Below are positions 16,928 through 25,824 of a stretch of 64,000 nt of DNA, piece by piece. Numbering within the stretch: the first letter of the stretch is position 1; every line of letters begins with the position of its first letter. The DNA comes from an uncultured Bacteroidales bacterium (GTDB lineage Bacteria; Bacteroidota; Bacteroidia; Bacteroidales; Bacteroidaceae): positions 124,001 through 188,000 of the forward strand of contig CADCHQ010000003.1 of assembly GCA_902801325.1 (NCBI GenBank), read 5' to 3'. Position numbers and translations under genes: made by a program. Below the pieces are notes generated by a model. It did no database searches. It had not been told where the DNA came from and saw nothing but the letters and a program-made list of their open reading frames with translations.

Positions 16928-16963
16928 TCTAGGGATTCTAGATAAACTAGATGTTCTAGAGAG
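16928..16963. repeat. Four 9-bp tandem units (TCTAGNNNN)
   Basis: TCTAG, TCTAG, ACTAG and TCTAG begin at 16928, 16937, 16946 and 16955, exactly 9 bp apart, in the short gap between rsmE and the nucleoside transporter stop. They could be a small operator array or simple repeat. Confidence 0.6.
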
Positions 16964-16964
16964 C

Positions 16965-18230
16965 TTAATCTTTCTTTACCTCGTGCTTATATCTGAACAA
17001 GATGGCAAACAAGATTGCCACTACCAGAGCATAACCTGCAAAGATGAACCAACAGGTCTTCCATCCCGGCAAGGTATCGCTTCCCTCAGGCAGGTTGAAG
17101 ACGTAATGATTGACAACCATTTGTGCAGTCAGCATGCCTACTGTAGCTCCGAATCCGTTAGTCATCATCATAAACAGTCCTTGCGCAGAGTTGCGAATGC
17201 CGAGATCAGTTTCTTTGTCCACAAAGAGAGAGCCCGAAATGTTAAAGAAATCGAATGCGACACCGTAAACAATCATGGAAAGAATGATGAACACAAATCC
17301 AGTACCAGGATTACCTATGGCAAAGAACCCGAAGCGGAATACCCATGCTAACATGGACATAAGCATAACCTTCTTAATGCCGAAACGGCTTAGGCAGAAG
17401 GGAATGAGCAGGATGCAAAGTGTCTCACTCATCTGCGAGATAGAGGTTATGATCACGCTGTACTTCACCATTAGTGAGTCGGCATATTGCGGAAGTGCTC
17501 CCCACGCCTCGAGGTAGGATGTGGCGTATCCGTTGGTTATCTGGAGGCAAGAACCCAAAAGCATGCTGAAGATGAAGAACACAGCCATGCGATAGTCCTT
17601 GAATAATGCAAAGGCACGCAATCCAAGTGCTTCGACGAGGGACTTCTTTTCTCCTCCCTTGTTGGTGGGACAAGCCGGCATCGTGAGTGAGTATGCGGCC
17701 ATGATGAGACTAAGTCCGCCAGAGAGTGCAAATTGGTATGCGGTTGCTTTGATGCCCAATAGATTGACTGCCCACATAGAGCAGATGAAGCCCACAGTTC
17801 CCCAAACACGGATGGGAGGAAAGGCTTTTACCGTATCAAGTCCTTCTTTCTCCAAAGCATTGTAAGCGACTGAATTAGTGAGCGCTATGGTTGGCATAAA
17901 GAAGGCTACGCTTATGGTGTAGAGCGTGAACAGAATGCCGAAACTCACATTGCCTGCTGCAGACAATCCGTACAAGCATGCGGCAATCATGAATGCTCCG
18001 GCTATAGCGTGGCAAAGTCCCAGCAGACGCTGAGCCTGAATCCATTTGTCGGCAACAATGCCCATGAGTGCGGGCATACAGAGGGAGACGAAACCTTGGA
18101 CAGAATAGAACCAACCAATGTTGCTGCCAAGTCCTTCGCTACCCAGGTACAGGCCCATCGAAATCAGATAGGCCCCCCATACTGCGAACTCAAGGAAGTT
18201 GAGAATCGTCAATCTAATTTTAATGTTCAT
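16965..18230 (-). CDS. Nucleoside:proton symporter, NupG/XapB-type MFS
   Basis: 421 residues, about 12 transmembrane segments. The start (RLTILNFLEFAVWGAYLISMG) and the loop with AFPPIRVWGTVGFI match the nucleoside symporter branch of the MFS, which takes up nucleosides across the inner membrane. A central hydrophilic loop (about 190-205, PTNKGGEKKSLVEAL) separates the halves as expected. It sits on the minus strand upstream of rsmE with 51 bp between, and downstream of RlmI. No promoter of the TAnnTTTG type is obvious in the AT-rich 69-bp leader, which contains repeats of atgtcaaatg. Confidence 0.85.
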   Translation of the reverse strand: MNIKIRLTILNFLEFAVWGAYLISMGLYLGSEGLGSNIGWFYSVQGFVSLCMPALMGIVADKWIQAQRLLGLCHAIAGAFMIAACLYGLSAAGNVSFGILFTLYTISVAFFMPTIALTNSVAYNALEKEGLDTVKAFPPIRVWGTVGFICSMWAVNLLGIKATAYQFALSGGLSLIMAAYSLTMPACPTNKGGEKKSLVEALGLRAFALFKDYRMAVFFIFSMLLGSCLQITNGYATSYLEAWGALPQYADSLMVKYSVIITSISQMSETLCILLIPFCLSRFGIKKVMLMSMLAWVFRFGFFAIGNPGTGFVFIILSMIVYGVAFDFFNISGSLFVDKETDLGIRNSAQGLFMMMTNGFGATVGMLTAQMVVNHYVFNLPEGSDTLPGWKTCWFIFAGYALVVAILFAILFRYKHEVKKD

Positions 18231-18299
18231 AGTATTATTTTTTTAGATGTTAAATGTCAAATGGCTAATGTCAAATGTATGATTGTCAATGCTCAATAA

Positions 18300-19550
18300 T
18301 TATTCCACATAAAGCACGAGGCCCTTTAGGTATTCGCCTTCGGGATGATAGATGTTGACAGGGTGGTCGGCGGGTTGGTGCAACTGATGGAGCAGTCGAA
18401 CCTTGCGACGTGCAAGTGTAGCCGCCGTGAACACAGCCATGCGGAACTGTTCCTTACTGATGGCTTGCGAACAGCTGAAGGTGAAGAGCAGACTTCCCGC
18501 TGGCATCTTCTCCATTGCTCGAGCGTTCAGCTTGGTGTAGCCCTTTATTGCGTGTCGCACAGCATCGCGATGCTTGGCAAACGCTGGCGGATCGAGAATT
18601 ACCAAATCATAGGAGTTCGGAGTCGCGAGTTCCGAGTTAGGAGTTTGTGAAGTCGATTCTTTCGTTACTCGTAATTCGGAATTAGGAACTGCATCTAGGA
18701 ATTTGAAGGCGTCTTCGGCAAAGGCTTGATGACGAGCATCATTAGGGAAGTTGAGCTGGATGTTCGCATTCACCAGGTCGATAGCCTTCTGACTACTGTC
18801 GACGGAATGAACCAAAGTGGCTCCTCCACGCATAGCATAGACGCTGAAACCGCCTGTGTAACAGAACATGTTCAGGACTCGACGGCCTTTGGCATATTGT
18901 TCGACGAGAGCCCGATTATCGCGCTGGTCGACGAAGAATCCCGTCTTTTGTCCTCTAAGCCAGTCGATGTGGAATCGCAAACCATTTTCCATCGCTATGT
19001 TTTCGGAAGTAGAACCATAGAGGAATCCGTTTTCCTGTCCCAGTTCGGCCTTGAAGGGAAGCGTCGTTTCGCTTTTGTAATAGATGCTGTTCAGGCGTTC
19101 GCCAAGCACCTCGCGCAGGGCTTCGGCAATCTCGTTCCGGCACACGTGCATTCCCACGCTATGTGCCTGCATCACAGCCGTTTGTCCATAGATGTCAATA
19201 ACAAGTCCGGGCAGGTTGTCGCCTTCGCCATGAACGAGTCGGTAGGTTGTGTTCTGTGGGTTGTCCACAAGTCCGATGGTTTTGCGAACATCAAAGGCGG
19301 CCTGTATGCGCTGAACCCAGAAGCGATGATCGATGGGCTCATCTTCGAAGGTAAGCACGCGAACGGCAATGCTTCCTATTTGCCAATGTCCTATGGCTAT
19401 GAACGAACCGTCGTGCGTGAGCACTCTCACGAGATCGCCCTCTTGCAGTTTGCCGTCGATGTGGTTAACTGCACCCGAGAAGACCCACGGATGATAGCGT
19501 CGCAGGCTTTCGTCCTTTCCTTTATTTAGATATAGATTCTTCATCCTCAA
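18300..19550 (-). CDS. RlmI-type 23S rRNA cytosine-C5 methyltransferase with repeat-encoded insert
   Basis: 416 residues. It has an N-terminal PUA domain (YLNKGKDESLRRYHPWVFSGA) and a Rossmann methyltransferase domain with VLNMFCYTGGFSVYA, and the catalytic motif region DLVILDPPAFAKHRD. RlmI methylates 23S rRNA C1962. Between about residues 286 and 313 an insert (NSELRVT..., TPNSELATPNSY) is encoded by repeated ttcggagtt/gaattcgg sequence at 18611-18692, directly before the VILDPPAF motif. The start at 19550 overlaps the exonuclease by 29 bp; ATG 19544 is equally good. It forms an operon with the exonuclease and DUF5063 gene. Confidence 0.9.
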   Translation of the reverse strand: MRMKNLYLNKGKDESLRRYHPWVFSGAVNHIDGKLQEGDLVRVLTHDGSFIAIGHWQIGSIAVRVLTFEDEPIDHRFWVQRIQAAFDVRKTIGLVDNPQNTTYRLVHGEGDNLPGLVIDIYGQTAVMQAHSVGMHVCRNEIAEALREVLGERLNSIYYKSETTLPFKAELGQENGFLYGSTSENIAMENGLRFHIDWLRGQKTGFFVDQRDNRALVEQYAKGRRVLNMFCYTGGFSVYAMRGGATLVHSVDSSQKAIDLVNANIQLNFPNDARHQAFAEDAFKFLDAVPNSELRVTKESTSQTPNSELATPNSYDLVILDPPAFAKHRDAVRHAIKGYTKLNARAMEKMPAGSLLFTFSCSQAISKEQFRMAVFTAATLARRKVRLLHQLHQPADHPVNIYHPEGEYLKGLVLYVE

Positions 19551-20157
19551 TAAGTTCCCAGTTGTTTTCTTTCTTAATTTCTTCGAATCTCTGATAAAGC
19601 ATTAGACAAGCCCAAGCATCGGTTGCGGCGTACAGCTTCTGCGCTTCAGTGAGCGCGTCCGCTTCCCAGTTCGTCAGTTGTTGAGATTTCGATATCCTTT
19701 GCTCAAAGACGTTGGCATAAAGCTTCTGCAGGCTCTGGTCCTCGATTCCAAAGGAGGTAACGTAGCTTTGCAGTTCTATGAAGCCTTCCATCTCTACTTC
19801 TCCCAATCGCTTGAGTTGATTTGTATCGTCGCGCCACGATAGTGCAACCTTCTTCACGCCCTTGGCCGACAGGAGTCGAACGAGTGAAGGCGTGAGTCCC
19901 ATCCTGTTGAGACGGAAGAGGAAACAAGTGTCCTCGGTTGCCACTTGCAGGAGTGCGACCTGATTCATTGGGCCTGGTCGGAAGGTAGGTCGCGTCTCTG
20001 TGTCGAAGCCCAAAAGCTTTTGAGTCAATAGGTACTCAACAGCCTTCTGTGCTTCGCTTTCGCTTTGAATGACGAAAATGCGTCCGTCGAACAAAACCCG
20101 TGGGAGTTGTGCTAGTCGCGTCTTATCGTATTTCTTATATAGTCGAATCACTTTCAA
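19522..20157 (-). CDS. 3'-5' exonuclease, RNase D/DnaQ-like
   Basis: 211 residues with the DEDD fold: motif I GFDTETRP near residue 50, then VALLQVATEDTCFLF, and motif III LYAATDAWAC near residue 180. There is no HRDC domain, so it is a minimal RNase D-type nuclease. It follows the DUF5063 gene and precedes RlmI, an order I recall as common in Bacteroidales. The substrate is unknown; RNA processing is suggested by the methyltransferase neighbour. The gap to DUF5063 is filled by a 22-bp palindrome array. Confidence 0.88.
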   Translation of the reverse strand: MKVIRLYKKYDKTRLAQLPRVLFDGRIFVIQSESEAQKAVEYLLTQKLLGFDTETRPTFRPGPMNQVALLQVATEDTCFLFRLNRMGLTPSLVRLLSAKGVKKVALSWRDDTNQLKRLGEVEMEGFIELQSYVTSFGIEDQSLQKLYANVFEQRISKSQQLTNWEADALTEAQKLYAATDAWACLMLYQRFEEIKKENNWELIEDEESISK

Positions 20158-20178
20158 TCTTACTCCTATGTCTTTTTG

Positions 20179-20332
20179 TCGAAACCCTTAGGCCTTATTT
20201 CGAAAGCCCTTAGGGATTATCTCGAAAACCCTTAGGGGTTATTTCGGAAGCCCTTAGGCCTTATTGCACTCGAACCTATGTTCAATTGCCCTCGAACCTA
20301 TGTTCGATTGCCCTCGAGCCTATGTTCAATTT
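20179..20332. repeat. Array of seven palindromic units, about 22-bp period
   Basis: Units start with TCG at 20179, 20200, 20222, 20244, 20270, 20292 and 20314. The first four have AACCCTTAGGGGTT-type cores and the last three TCGAACCTATGTTCGA-type cores, separated by TTATT or TTGCCC. The array ends at the DUF5063 stop codon (20333) and fills the operon gap. Related arrays lie at 38723, 44161 and 61907. Confidence 0.85.
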
Positions 20333-20866
20333 CTAATACTCTTTTTCTTTATTAAAACGAATCAAATGTAGGCGCTTCAGCGCATCGACGAGAGCCTCGC
20401 CCCAATAGAGTTCGAAGTTATCGCGAATTGCCCAAAGGGCGTCCATCATGCAATCCTCTACCCCATCCTGATAAACGGCGAGGAAGTTCCTGAGCGGTTG
20501 ATAGATGTCGGCCAGATGCTCGGAAAGCGACTTCCACTGGGTTTCGTCCGTCTCCATATCGCGGTCGTAAGAGACGTCGAGATATTGGTCATCGTCGGGC
20601 AGAATATCGTAAACCGTGCGCCGAATGTAGTTATAATCGTCCTCCGTAACCTTGCCTTGCGGCAGGAAATCGCCCTCACTCACCACCTCGGGCAGGAGCA
20701 TGGCTTTCATGTAAAGCAGAGGCAAGAGCTTGAGCATCTTGTCGAGGAAATCCTGACGCGGGCGTCCTGGCGATTTTTCCAGAAATGCGCAATACTCTAT
20801 GCCTACGGTTACAAACTCCAGCGTATCGTGGTGATAAATGGTCTTCGCTTTATCGTTGACTTTCAT
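20333..20866 (-). CDS. DUF5063 domain protein
   Basis: 177 residues, acidic and mostly helical, with no signal peptide. It starts MKVNDKAKTIYHHDTLEFVTVG and contains DDDQYLDVSYDRDM. It resembles DUF5063 proteins that precede an RNase D-like nuclease in Bacteroidales. No catalytic residues are recognisable. A promoter with good boxes (20892-20923) precedes it, so it heads the DUF5063-exonuclease-RlmI operon. The function is unknown. Confidence 0.75.
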   Translation of the reverse strand: MKVNDKAKTIYHHDTLEFVTVGIEYCAFLEKSPGRPRQDFLDKMLKLLPLLYMKAMLLPEVVSEGDFLPQGKVTEDDYNYIRRTVYDILPDDDQYLDVSYDRDMETDETQWKSLSEHLADIYQPLRNFLAVYQDGVEDCMMDALWAIRDNFELYWGEALVDALKRLHLIRFNKEKEY

Positions 20867-20891
20867 TCTTCTGTATCGTCTATAACGAGGT

Positions 20892-20923
20892 CAAAGATAC
20901 GAATAAGCGAGAGAAAAACCAAA
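20892..20923 (-). promoter_or_regulatory. Promoter of the DUF5063 operon
   Basis: Minus-strand TATCTTTG (20892-20899) and TTTG (20920-20923), 20-bp spacer. The sequence just before the -7 box, CTCGCTTATTCG, matches the carA promoter. Confidence 0.75.
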
Positions 20924-21016
20924 ATAATAAAGGAAAATGAATGAAAAAGTACCCTTTTTCGTTTCTAATTCGTCGGCAAGTCGCTCTCTGCATCAGGCAA
21001 ATAGGACTTTGACGGA

Positions 21017-21343
21017 TTGGACAACCGCCTGTTTTCCGGCAAAAAAGCGCATGGTTACAACTACGTGCCTGCTCGCCGTTGGATGTTACATATTTCGGCC
21101 TTGCCCACGTTTATTGTCTACAGCAATACTTCCCTCACTTTAAACGACACGAAAGTCCCGCTTCGCTATCACTTTCCTGAGGTCATCATCACAGGACGAA
21201 GCGCCATCGTGTATCAAGTCAAGAAGAACCAGTATGTCGCACTCTCGGCCGTTTACTACTTCACGGACATTGGCAACAAAAAGCGTCTTAATATCGAGAA
21301 TCAAAAGTGGCGAACTCGACTGACCTATGGATTCCGTTTCTGA
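21017..21343 (+). pseudogene. 5'-truncated DUF4421 outer-membrane protein remnant
   Basis: The frame 21017-21343 (108 codons) reads DNRLFSGKKAHGYNYVPARR, then HISALPTFIVYS, RYHFPEVIITGR, and ends KWRTRLTYGFRF. This matches the C-terminal third of DUF4421 beta-barrel-like proteins of Bacteroidetes, including the aromatic C-terminus. The N-terminal roughly 250-300 residues and any signal peptide are missing; sequence upstream of 21017 gives no matching frame. It is probably a decayed gene rather than a short functional one. The assignment rests on remembered family sequence. Confidence 0.6.
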
Positions 21344-21483
21344 GGGCAGGAACAGGTGTGTTTAGGACTTTGGAATGAATCTCAATTATCCGAAAACAAG
21401 AGTCTCTTTTCCACCGAATTTGCGTCTCAACTCCTGTATAGAAGTATTGATGAAAGATTGCATTTAGGAAAAATCCATTTTTT

Positions 21484-21515
21484 TTTGTTATTTCGCTTGC
21501 TTTTCACTATCTTTG
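21484..21515 (+). promoter_or_regulatory. Promoter of ftsK
   Basis: TTTG (21484-21487), a 20-bp spacer containing TTTCGCTTGC, and TATCTTTG (21508-21515), 37 bp before the ATG. Confidence 0.75.
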
Positions 21516-21552
21516 TGCTCTTAAAACAATTCTTAATCAAGAAGAATACTAT

Positions 21553-23982
21553 ATGGCAAACGAACTGAAAACCAAGAATACAAGAAAGAATACAAATACG
21601 CGCAAACGCGTGAACACCAACGGCGATATGGAAGAACCCGTAAGCAAAGTGGAACTCACGCGATGGATAGTGGGCGGATTGCTCATATCCTTCGCCATCC
21701 TGCTCCTTATTGCTTTCACGTCGAACTTCTTTACGGGTGCTGCCGATCAACATCTCGCGGCAGGAGAAAATCCCCACAACTGGCTGGGAGGCTTTGGAGT
21801 GTGGCTGGTTTCAAATGTGATGAACCGCTCTTTTGGTCAGGCCACATTCTTCCTGCCCATACTCATGATTGCCATCGCCTTTAAAATCTTGCAGATTGGA
21901 AAGGTGAGAATTTGGAAATGGCTCCTCAACTGCATCCTGCTCACGATATGGTTCTCCGTTGCAGGCGCTTTGTTGCAACGCTTCTTCTTCCAGGAGAGTT
22001 TCATCATGCTCGGAGGAATGCACGGCGAGACGGCTTTGGATTACCTGCAGGGAAAGATTGGTATCGTAGGCACGTTCATAGCCATCATCGTCACCGCGAT
22101 TGCTTATGTCGGTTACCTGAGTGGCGAAACCATTCACTTCATCCGAAAGACGCTGGAGCGCGCTCGCAAGCGTACTGAACAGGAGAATCTGACAAAAGAA
22201 GAAGGCAACTACCAGCAGGACGAAAACGAACGCCCGACAGTGGTTGACCTGAACGATCATCCTGCAGAGGAGGAAGTTAAGCCTGCCAATATCGCAACAA
22301 CGATTACCTTCGGCACGGATGGAAAGACGGAAGAACCCAAACCTGCAGAAGACGTTGACTTTGAGGTGAATGTAACTGACGAGGCCGAAGGCGAAACGGG
22401 AATGAAGGTAAACATAGGGCAAGGCGAAGAAAAGGCCGACCTCGACGACACCCTTGCCTTAGAGCCTTATGACCCGAAACTGGACCTGAGTCAATATAAG
22501 TACCCCACCATCGACCTCCTGAAGAAGTACGACATCGACAATACGGGAGTCGATATGGAAGAACAGCGCATGAACAAAGATCGTATTGTTCAGGCTCTGC
22601 GCAACTTTGGTGTGGAAATCAGTAGTATTAAGGCCACCGTCGGTCCTACTATTACCCTGTACGAGATTACTCCTGCGCCTGGTGTCCGCATCTCTAAGAT
22701 TCGTAACCTTGAGAACGATATAGCCCTCTCACTATCAGCTTTGGGCATTCGTATCATAGCTCCTATTCCAGGCAAGGGAACAGTGGGTATTGAAGTCCCG
22801 AACGCCCATCCGAAGATGGTTTCTATGGAGAGCATCATCAACAGCAAAAAGTTCCAGGAAACCGACTTCGAATTGCCTATGGCTTTGGGCAAGACCATCA
22901 CGAACGAGATATTTATGGTCGACTTGGTGAAGATGCCCCACCTGCTCGTAGCGGGCGCAACCGGTCAGGGAAAATCCGTAGGTCTGAACGCCATCATAAC
23001 TTCTTTATTATATAAGAAACATCCGGCCGAACTGAAATTGGTTATGGTCGACCCCAAGAAGGTGGAATTCTCCGTCTATAACCCCATTGTTAATCATTTT
23101 CTTGCCCAGGTTGAAGGCAACGAAGACAATGAAGAGCCCATCATCACAGACGTGAACAAGGTGGTGCAGACCTTAAAGAGCCTTTGCGTGGAAATGGACA
23201 CGAGATACGACTTGCTTAAGTCTGCACACGCGCGTAATATTAAGGAATATAACGAGAAGTTCAAGGAGCGTCGCCTCAATCCTAAGAACGGTCATAAGTT
23301 CATGCCTTATATCGTTGTTATCATCGATGAGTTTGGCGACTTGATCATGACTGCAGGCAAGGAGATAGAACTGCCCATTGCCCGTATTGCCCAATTGGCT
23401 CGTGCCGTAGGTATTCACATGATTATCGCCACACAACGACCCACGACAAACATCATCACGGGTACCATCAAAGCGAACTTCCCTGCTCGCATGGCGTTTA
23501 AGGTAAGTGCGATGATTGACTCCAGAACCATTCTCGACCGTCCGGGCGCTAACCAACTTGTGGGTAAGGGTGACATGCTCTTCCTAGCTGGAACAGAACC
23601 CATTCGTGTCCAGTGTGCCTTTGTCGATACGCCTGAGGTTGAGCGTATCTGCAACTTCATTGCCTGTCAGCAGAGCTATCATGCACCATTCCCCTTGCCA
23701 CCAGTTGCATTGGAAGGCGAAGAAGGCGGAGGCGCTGCAGACGTAGATATCAATCATCTCGATCCTATGCTCGAGGAGGTTGCAAAACTCGTTGTCAGCA
23801 CACAGCAAGGAAGCACAAGTATGATTCAACGCAAATTCTCCATTGGTTACAATCGCGCAGGGCGTCTGATGGACCAGTTAGAGCGAATCGGAGTCGTTGG
23901 TCCTGCACAGGGAAGTAAACCAAGAGAGGTTCTTTGTGTCGGAGATATAGAGCTATTAAGAATTCTTGATAATCTAAAGTAG
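21553..23982 (+). CDS. ftsK: DNA translocase FtsK
   Basis: 809 residues. The N-terminal part has transmembrane segments starting near residue 35; an acidic linker (about 210-300) follows. Then comes the motor: Walker A GATGQGKS at 468-475, the segment YIVVIIDEFGDLI and THQ-like ATQRPTTNIITG. The C-terminal gamma winged helix (QGSTSMIQRKFSIGYNRAGR, QLERIGVVGPA) reads KOPS-type polar sequences. FtsK pumps the terminus region during septation and activates XerCD. Length is typical for the phylum. The lolA-like gene starts 7 bp after the stop, so they are probably one operon. Confidence 0.97.
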   Translation: MANELKTKNTRKNTNTRKRVNTNGDMEEPVSKVELTRWIVGGLLISFAILLLIAFTSNFFTGAADQHLAAGENPHNWLGGFGVWLVSNVMNRSFGQATFFLPILMIAIAFKILQIGKVRIWKWLLNCILLTIWFSVAGALLQRFFFQESFIMLGGMHGETALDYLQGKIGIVGTFIAIIVTAIAYVGYLSGETIHFIRKTLERARKRTEQENLTKEEGNYQQDENERPTVVDLNDHPAEEEVKPANIATTITFGTDGKTEEPKPAEDVDFEVNVTDEAEGETGMKVNIGQGEEKADLDDTLALEPYDPKLDLSQYKYPTIDLLKKYDIDNTGVDMEEQRMNKDRIVQALRNFGVEISSIKATVGPTITLYEITPAPGVRISKIRNLENDIALSLSALGIRIIAPIPGKGTVGIEVPNAHPKMVSMESIINSKKFQETDFELPMALGKTITNEIFMVDLVKMPHLLVAGATGQGKSVGLNAIITSLLYKKHPAELKLVMVDPKKVEFSVYNPIVNHFLAQVEGNEDNEEPIITDVNKVVQTLKSLCVEMDTRYDLLKSAHARNIKEYNEKFKERRLNPKNGHKFMPYIVVIIDEFGDLIMTAGKEIELPIARIAQLARAVGIHMIIATQRPTTNIITGTIKANFPARMAFKVSAMIDSRTILDRPGANQLVGKGDMLFLAGTEPIRVQCAFVDTPEVERICNFIACQQSYHAPFPLPPVALEGEEGGGAADVDINHLDPMLEEVAKLVVSTQQGSTSMIQRKFSIGYNRAGRLMDQLERIGVVGPAQGSKPREVLCVGDIELLRILDNLK

Positions 23983-23989
23983 AACGACT

Positions 23990-24640
23990 ATGAAACGAAT
24001 TGCACTATTCTTCATCCTCGCATTGACAAGCGTCTTCGCCACTTCGGCATTTGGCGCAAGCAAGGACAAGGAAACAAAAAAGATACTTGACGCAACTGCC
24101 CAACACATCACGAAATCGGGTGGAATCAGCATCAAGTTTACGGCCACTACCCTCTTGGGAAAGACTGATCAAGGAAGCATCAGTGGTACGATGGACATTC
24201 AGGATAAGAAGTTCTTCATGCAGACTTCCGAGATGACGACCTGGTTCGATGGCAAGACGCAATGGAGCATGCAGACGGGTGACTCTGAGGTTAATGTGAC
24301 AGAACCCACTGGAACTGAACTGCAGGCAATGAACCCTTATGCCTTTGTCGATATCTATAAGCACGGCTTCAACTATAAGATGAAGCAAGGCAGTCTGATC
24401 AATGGCAAGCAAGGCTACAAGATTTATCTTACAGCCGACAACGCCAAGCAGGAAATTCGGGAAATCTATCTTGAAGTTGACAACCAATTAAATCCTGTTC
24501 GCGTATCCATGCGTCAGGGAAAGAAGCAATGGGTTCGCATCGTTGTCAACTCCTTCACCACAGGACGGAAGTTTGCCGACTCGCTCTTCACCTTCCCTAA
24601 GGACAAATATCCCGATGCTGACATCATCGACCTGCGATAA
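23990..24640 (+). CDS. LolA-like outer-membrane lipoprotein carrier
   Basis: 216 residues with a signal peptide (MKRIALFFILALTSVFATSAFG). The mature part is a LolA-type half barrel: GGISIKFTATTL, GTMDIQDKKFFMQ, TTWFDGKTQWSM and the late NPVRVSM strand. LolA shuttles lipoproteins from the inner-membrane LolCDE complex to the outer membrane; a LolC/E-like permease lies at 58.5 kb. It is encoded directly after ftsK, an order also common elsewhere in bacteria. Confidence 0.88.
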   Translation: MKRIALFFILALTSVFATSAFGASKDKETKKILDATAQHITKSGGISIKFTATTLLGKTDQGSISGTMDIQDKKFFMQTSEMTTWFDGKTQWSMQTGDSEVNVTEPTGTELQAMNPYAFVDIYKHGFNYKMKQGSLINGKQGYKIYLTADNAKQEIREIYLEVDNQLNPVRVSMRQGKKQWVRIVVNSFTTGRKFADSLFTFPKDKYPDADIIDLR

Positions 24641-24660
24641 ACAATTATGAATCCCTTTAT

Positions 24661-24860
24661 CTCCCTGAGCAAAGCGAAATAACTCCTTATTCGAAGAATA
24701 TTAACTCCCTGAGCAAAGCGAAATAACTCCTTATTCGAAGAATATTAACTCCTTGAGCAAAGCGTAACTCCTTATTCGAAGAATATTAACTCCTTGAGCA
24801 AAGCGAAATAACTCCTTATTCGAAGAATATTAACTCCTTGAGCGAAGCGAATTAACTCCC
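24661..24860. repeat. 44-bp tandem repeat, about 4.6 copies
   Basis: Copies begin at 24661, 24705, 24749, 24790 and 24834. Each runs CTCC(C/T)TGAGCAAAGCG, then AATAACTCCTTATTCGAAG and AATATTAA; the third copy lacks 3 bp and the fifth is partial. Each holds the small inverted repeat TATTCGAAGAATA. The array fills the gap between the lolA-like gene and trxB, ending about 30 bp before the trxB ATG. No gene is visible in this stretch. Confidence 0.92.
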
Positions 24861-24891
24861 AATATAACTCCCCTATAACTCCTTTAATAAT

Positions 24892-25824
24892 ATGGAACAC
24901 ATACGTTGTCTTATTATCGGTTCAGGTCCTGCCGGCTACACAGCTGCTATCTATGCAGGGCGAGCAAATTTGAATCCCGTGCTTTACGAAGGCATTCAAC
25001 CTGGTGGACAATTGACACAAACCACCGAAGTGGAGAACTTCCCTGGCTATCCCGATGGTGTGCAAGGTTTTGATATGATGGAAGATATCCGTCGACAAGC
25101 CGAACGGTTTGGCTGTGAAATGCGTCCTTCCATTGCCGTTCGCACAGACCTCAGCCAGCGTCCCTATCATGTTTGGTTTGATGACGAGAGTGAGGTTACT
25201 GCCGACTCTATTATCATTTGTACAGGAGCAACTGCCAAATACCTCGGTCTTCAAGACGAGAAAGATTTCAACGGGCGTGGAGTAAGTGCTTGTGCTACGT
25301 GTGACGGTTTCTTCTATCGCAAGAAGACGGTTGCAGTCGTAGGTGGTGGCGATACTGCATGCGAGGAGGCTTCCTATCTGGCACAACTTGCCTCGAAGGT
25401 GTATCTAATCGTTCGCAAGCCCTACCTTCGTGCAACGCAGATCATGCAAGACCGCGTATTGAACAATCCTAAGATTGAAGTGCTTTTCGAGCACAATACC
25501 GTTGGCTTGTTCGGAGGCGAACACCTCGAAGGCGCTCATGTGGTGTACCGCAAAGGAGAGGCCGACGAGCGTCAGTATGATATTCAGATTGACGGATTCT
25601 TCCTTGCCATTGGTCACAAGCCTAATTCCGACATCTTCCGTCCATGGGTTAAGACCGATGAGATTGGTTACATTATTACGGAAGGCGATAGTCCTCGCAC
25701 AGGCATTCCTGGAGTTTTTGCTGCAGGAGATGTTGCTGACCCGCATTATCGTCAGGCCGTGATTGCCGCAGGTAGTGGTGCTAAGGCTGCAATAGAAGCC
25801 GAGCGTTATCTTTCGACATTATGA
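24892..25824 (+). CDS. trxB: Thioredoxin reductase
   Basis: 310 residues. It has FAD-binding GSGPAGYTAAIYAGRA, the redox-active CATC at 134-137 (ACATCDGFFYR), the NADPH motif GGGDTACEEA, and the FAD closing motif GVFAAGDVAD. It reduces thioredoxin with NADPH. The stop overlaps the downstream DUF5687 start by 4 bp. Length and motifs are standard. Confidence 0.96.
   Translation: MEHIRCLIIGSGPAGYTAAIYAGRANLNPVLYEGIQPGGQLTQTTEVENFPGYPDGVQGFDMMEDIRRQAERFGCEMRPSIAVRTDLSQRPYHVWFDDESEVTADSIIICTGATAKYLGLQDEKDFNGRGVSACATCDGFFYRKKTVAVVGGGDTACEEASYLAQLASKVYLIVRKPYLRATQIMQDRVLNNPKIEVLFEHNTVGLFGGEHLEGAHVVYRKGEADERQYDIQIDGFFLAIGHKPNSDIFRPWVKTDEIGYIITEGDSPRTGIPGVFAAGDVADPHYRQAVIAAGSGAKAAIEAERYLSTL

Noticed and set aside
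20179..20332. CRISPR array
   Set aside because: Units are contiguous 22-bp palindromes without unique spacers and no cas genes are nearby; the same holds for the other three arrays and for 24661-24860.
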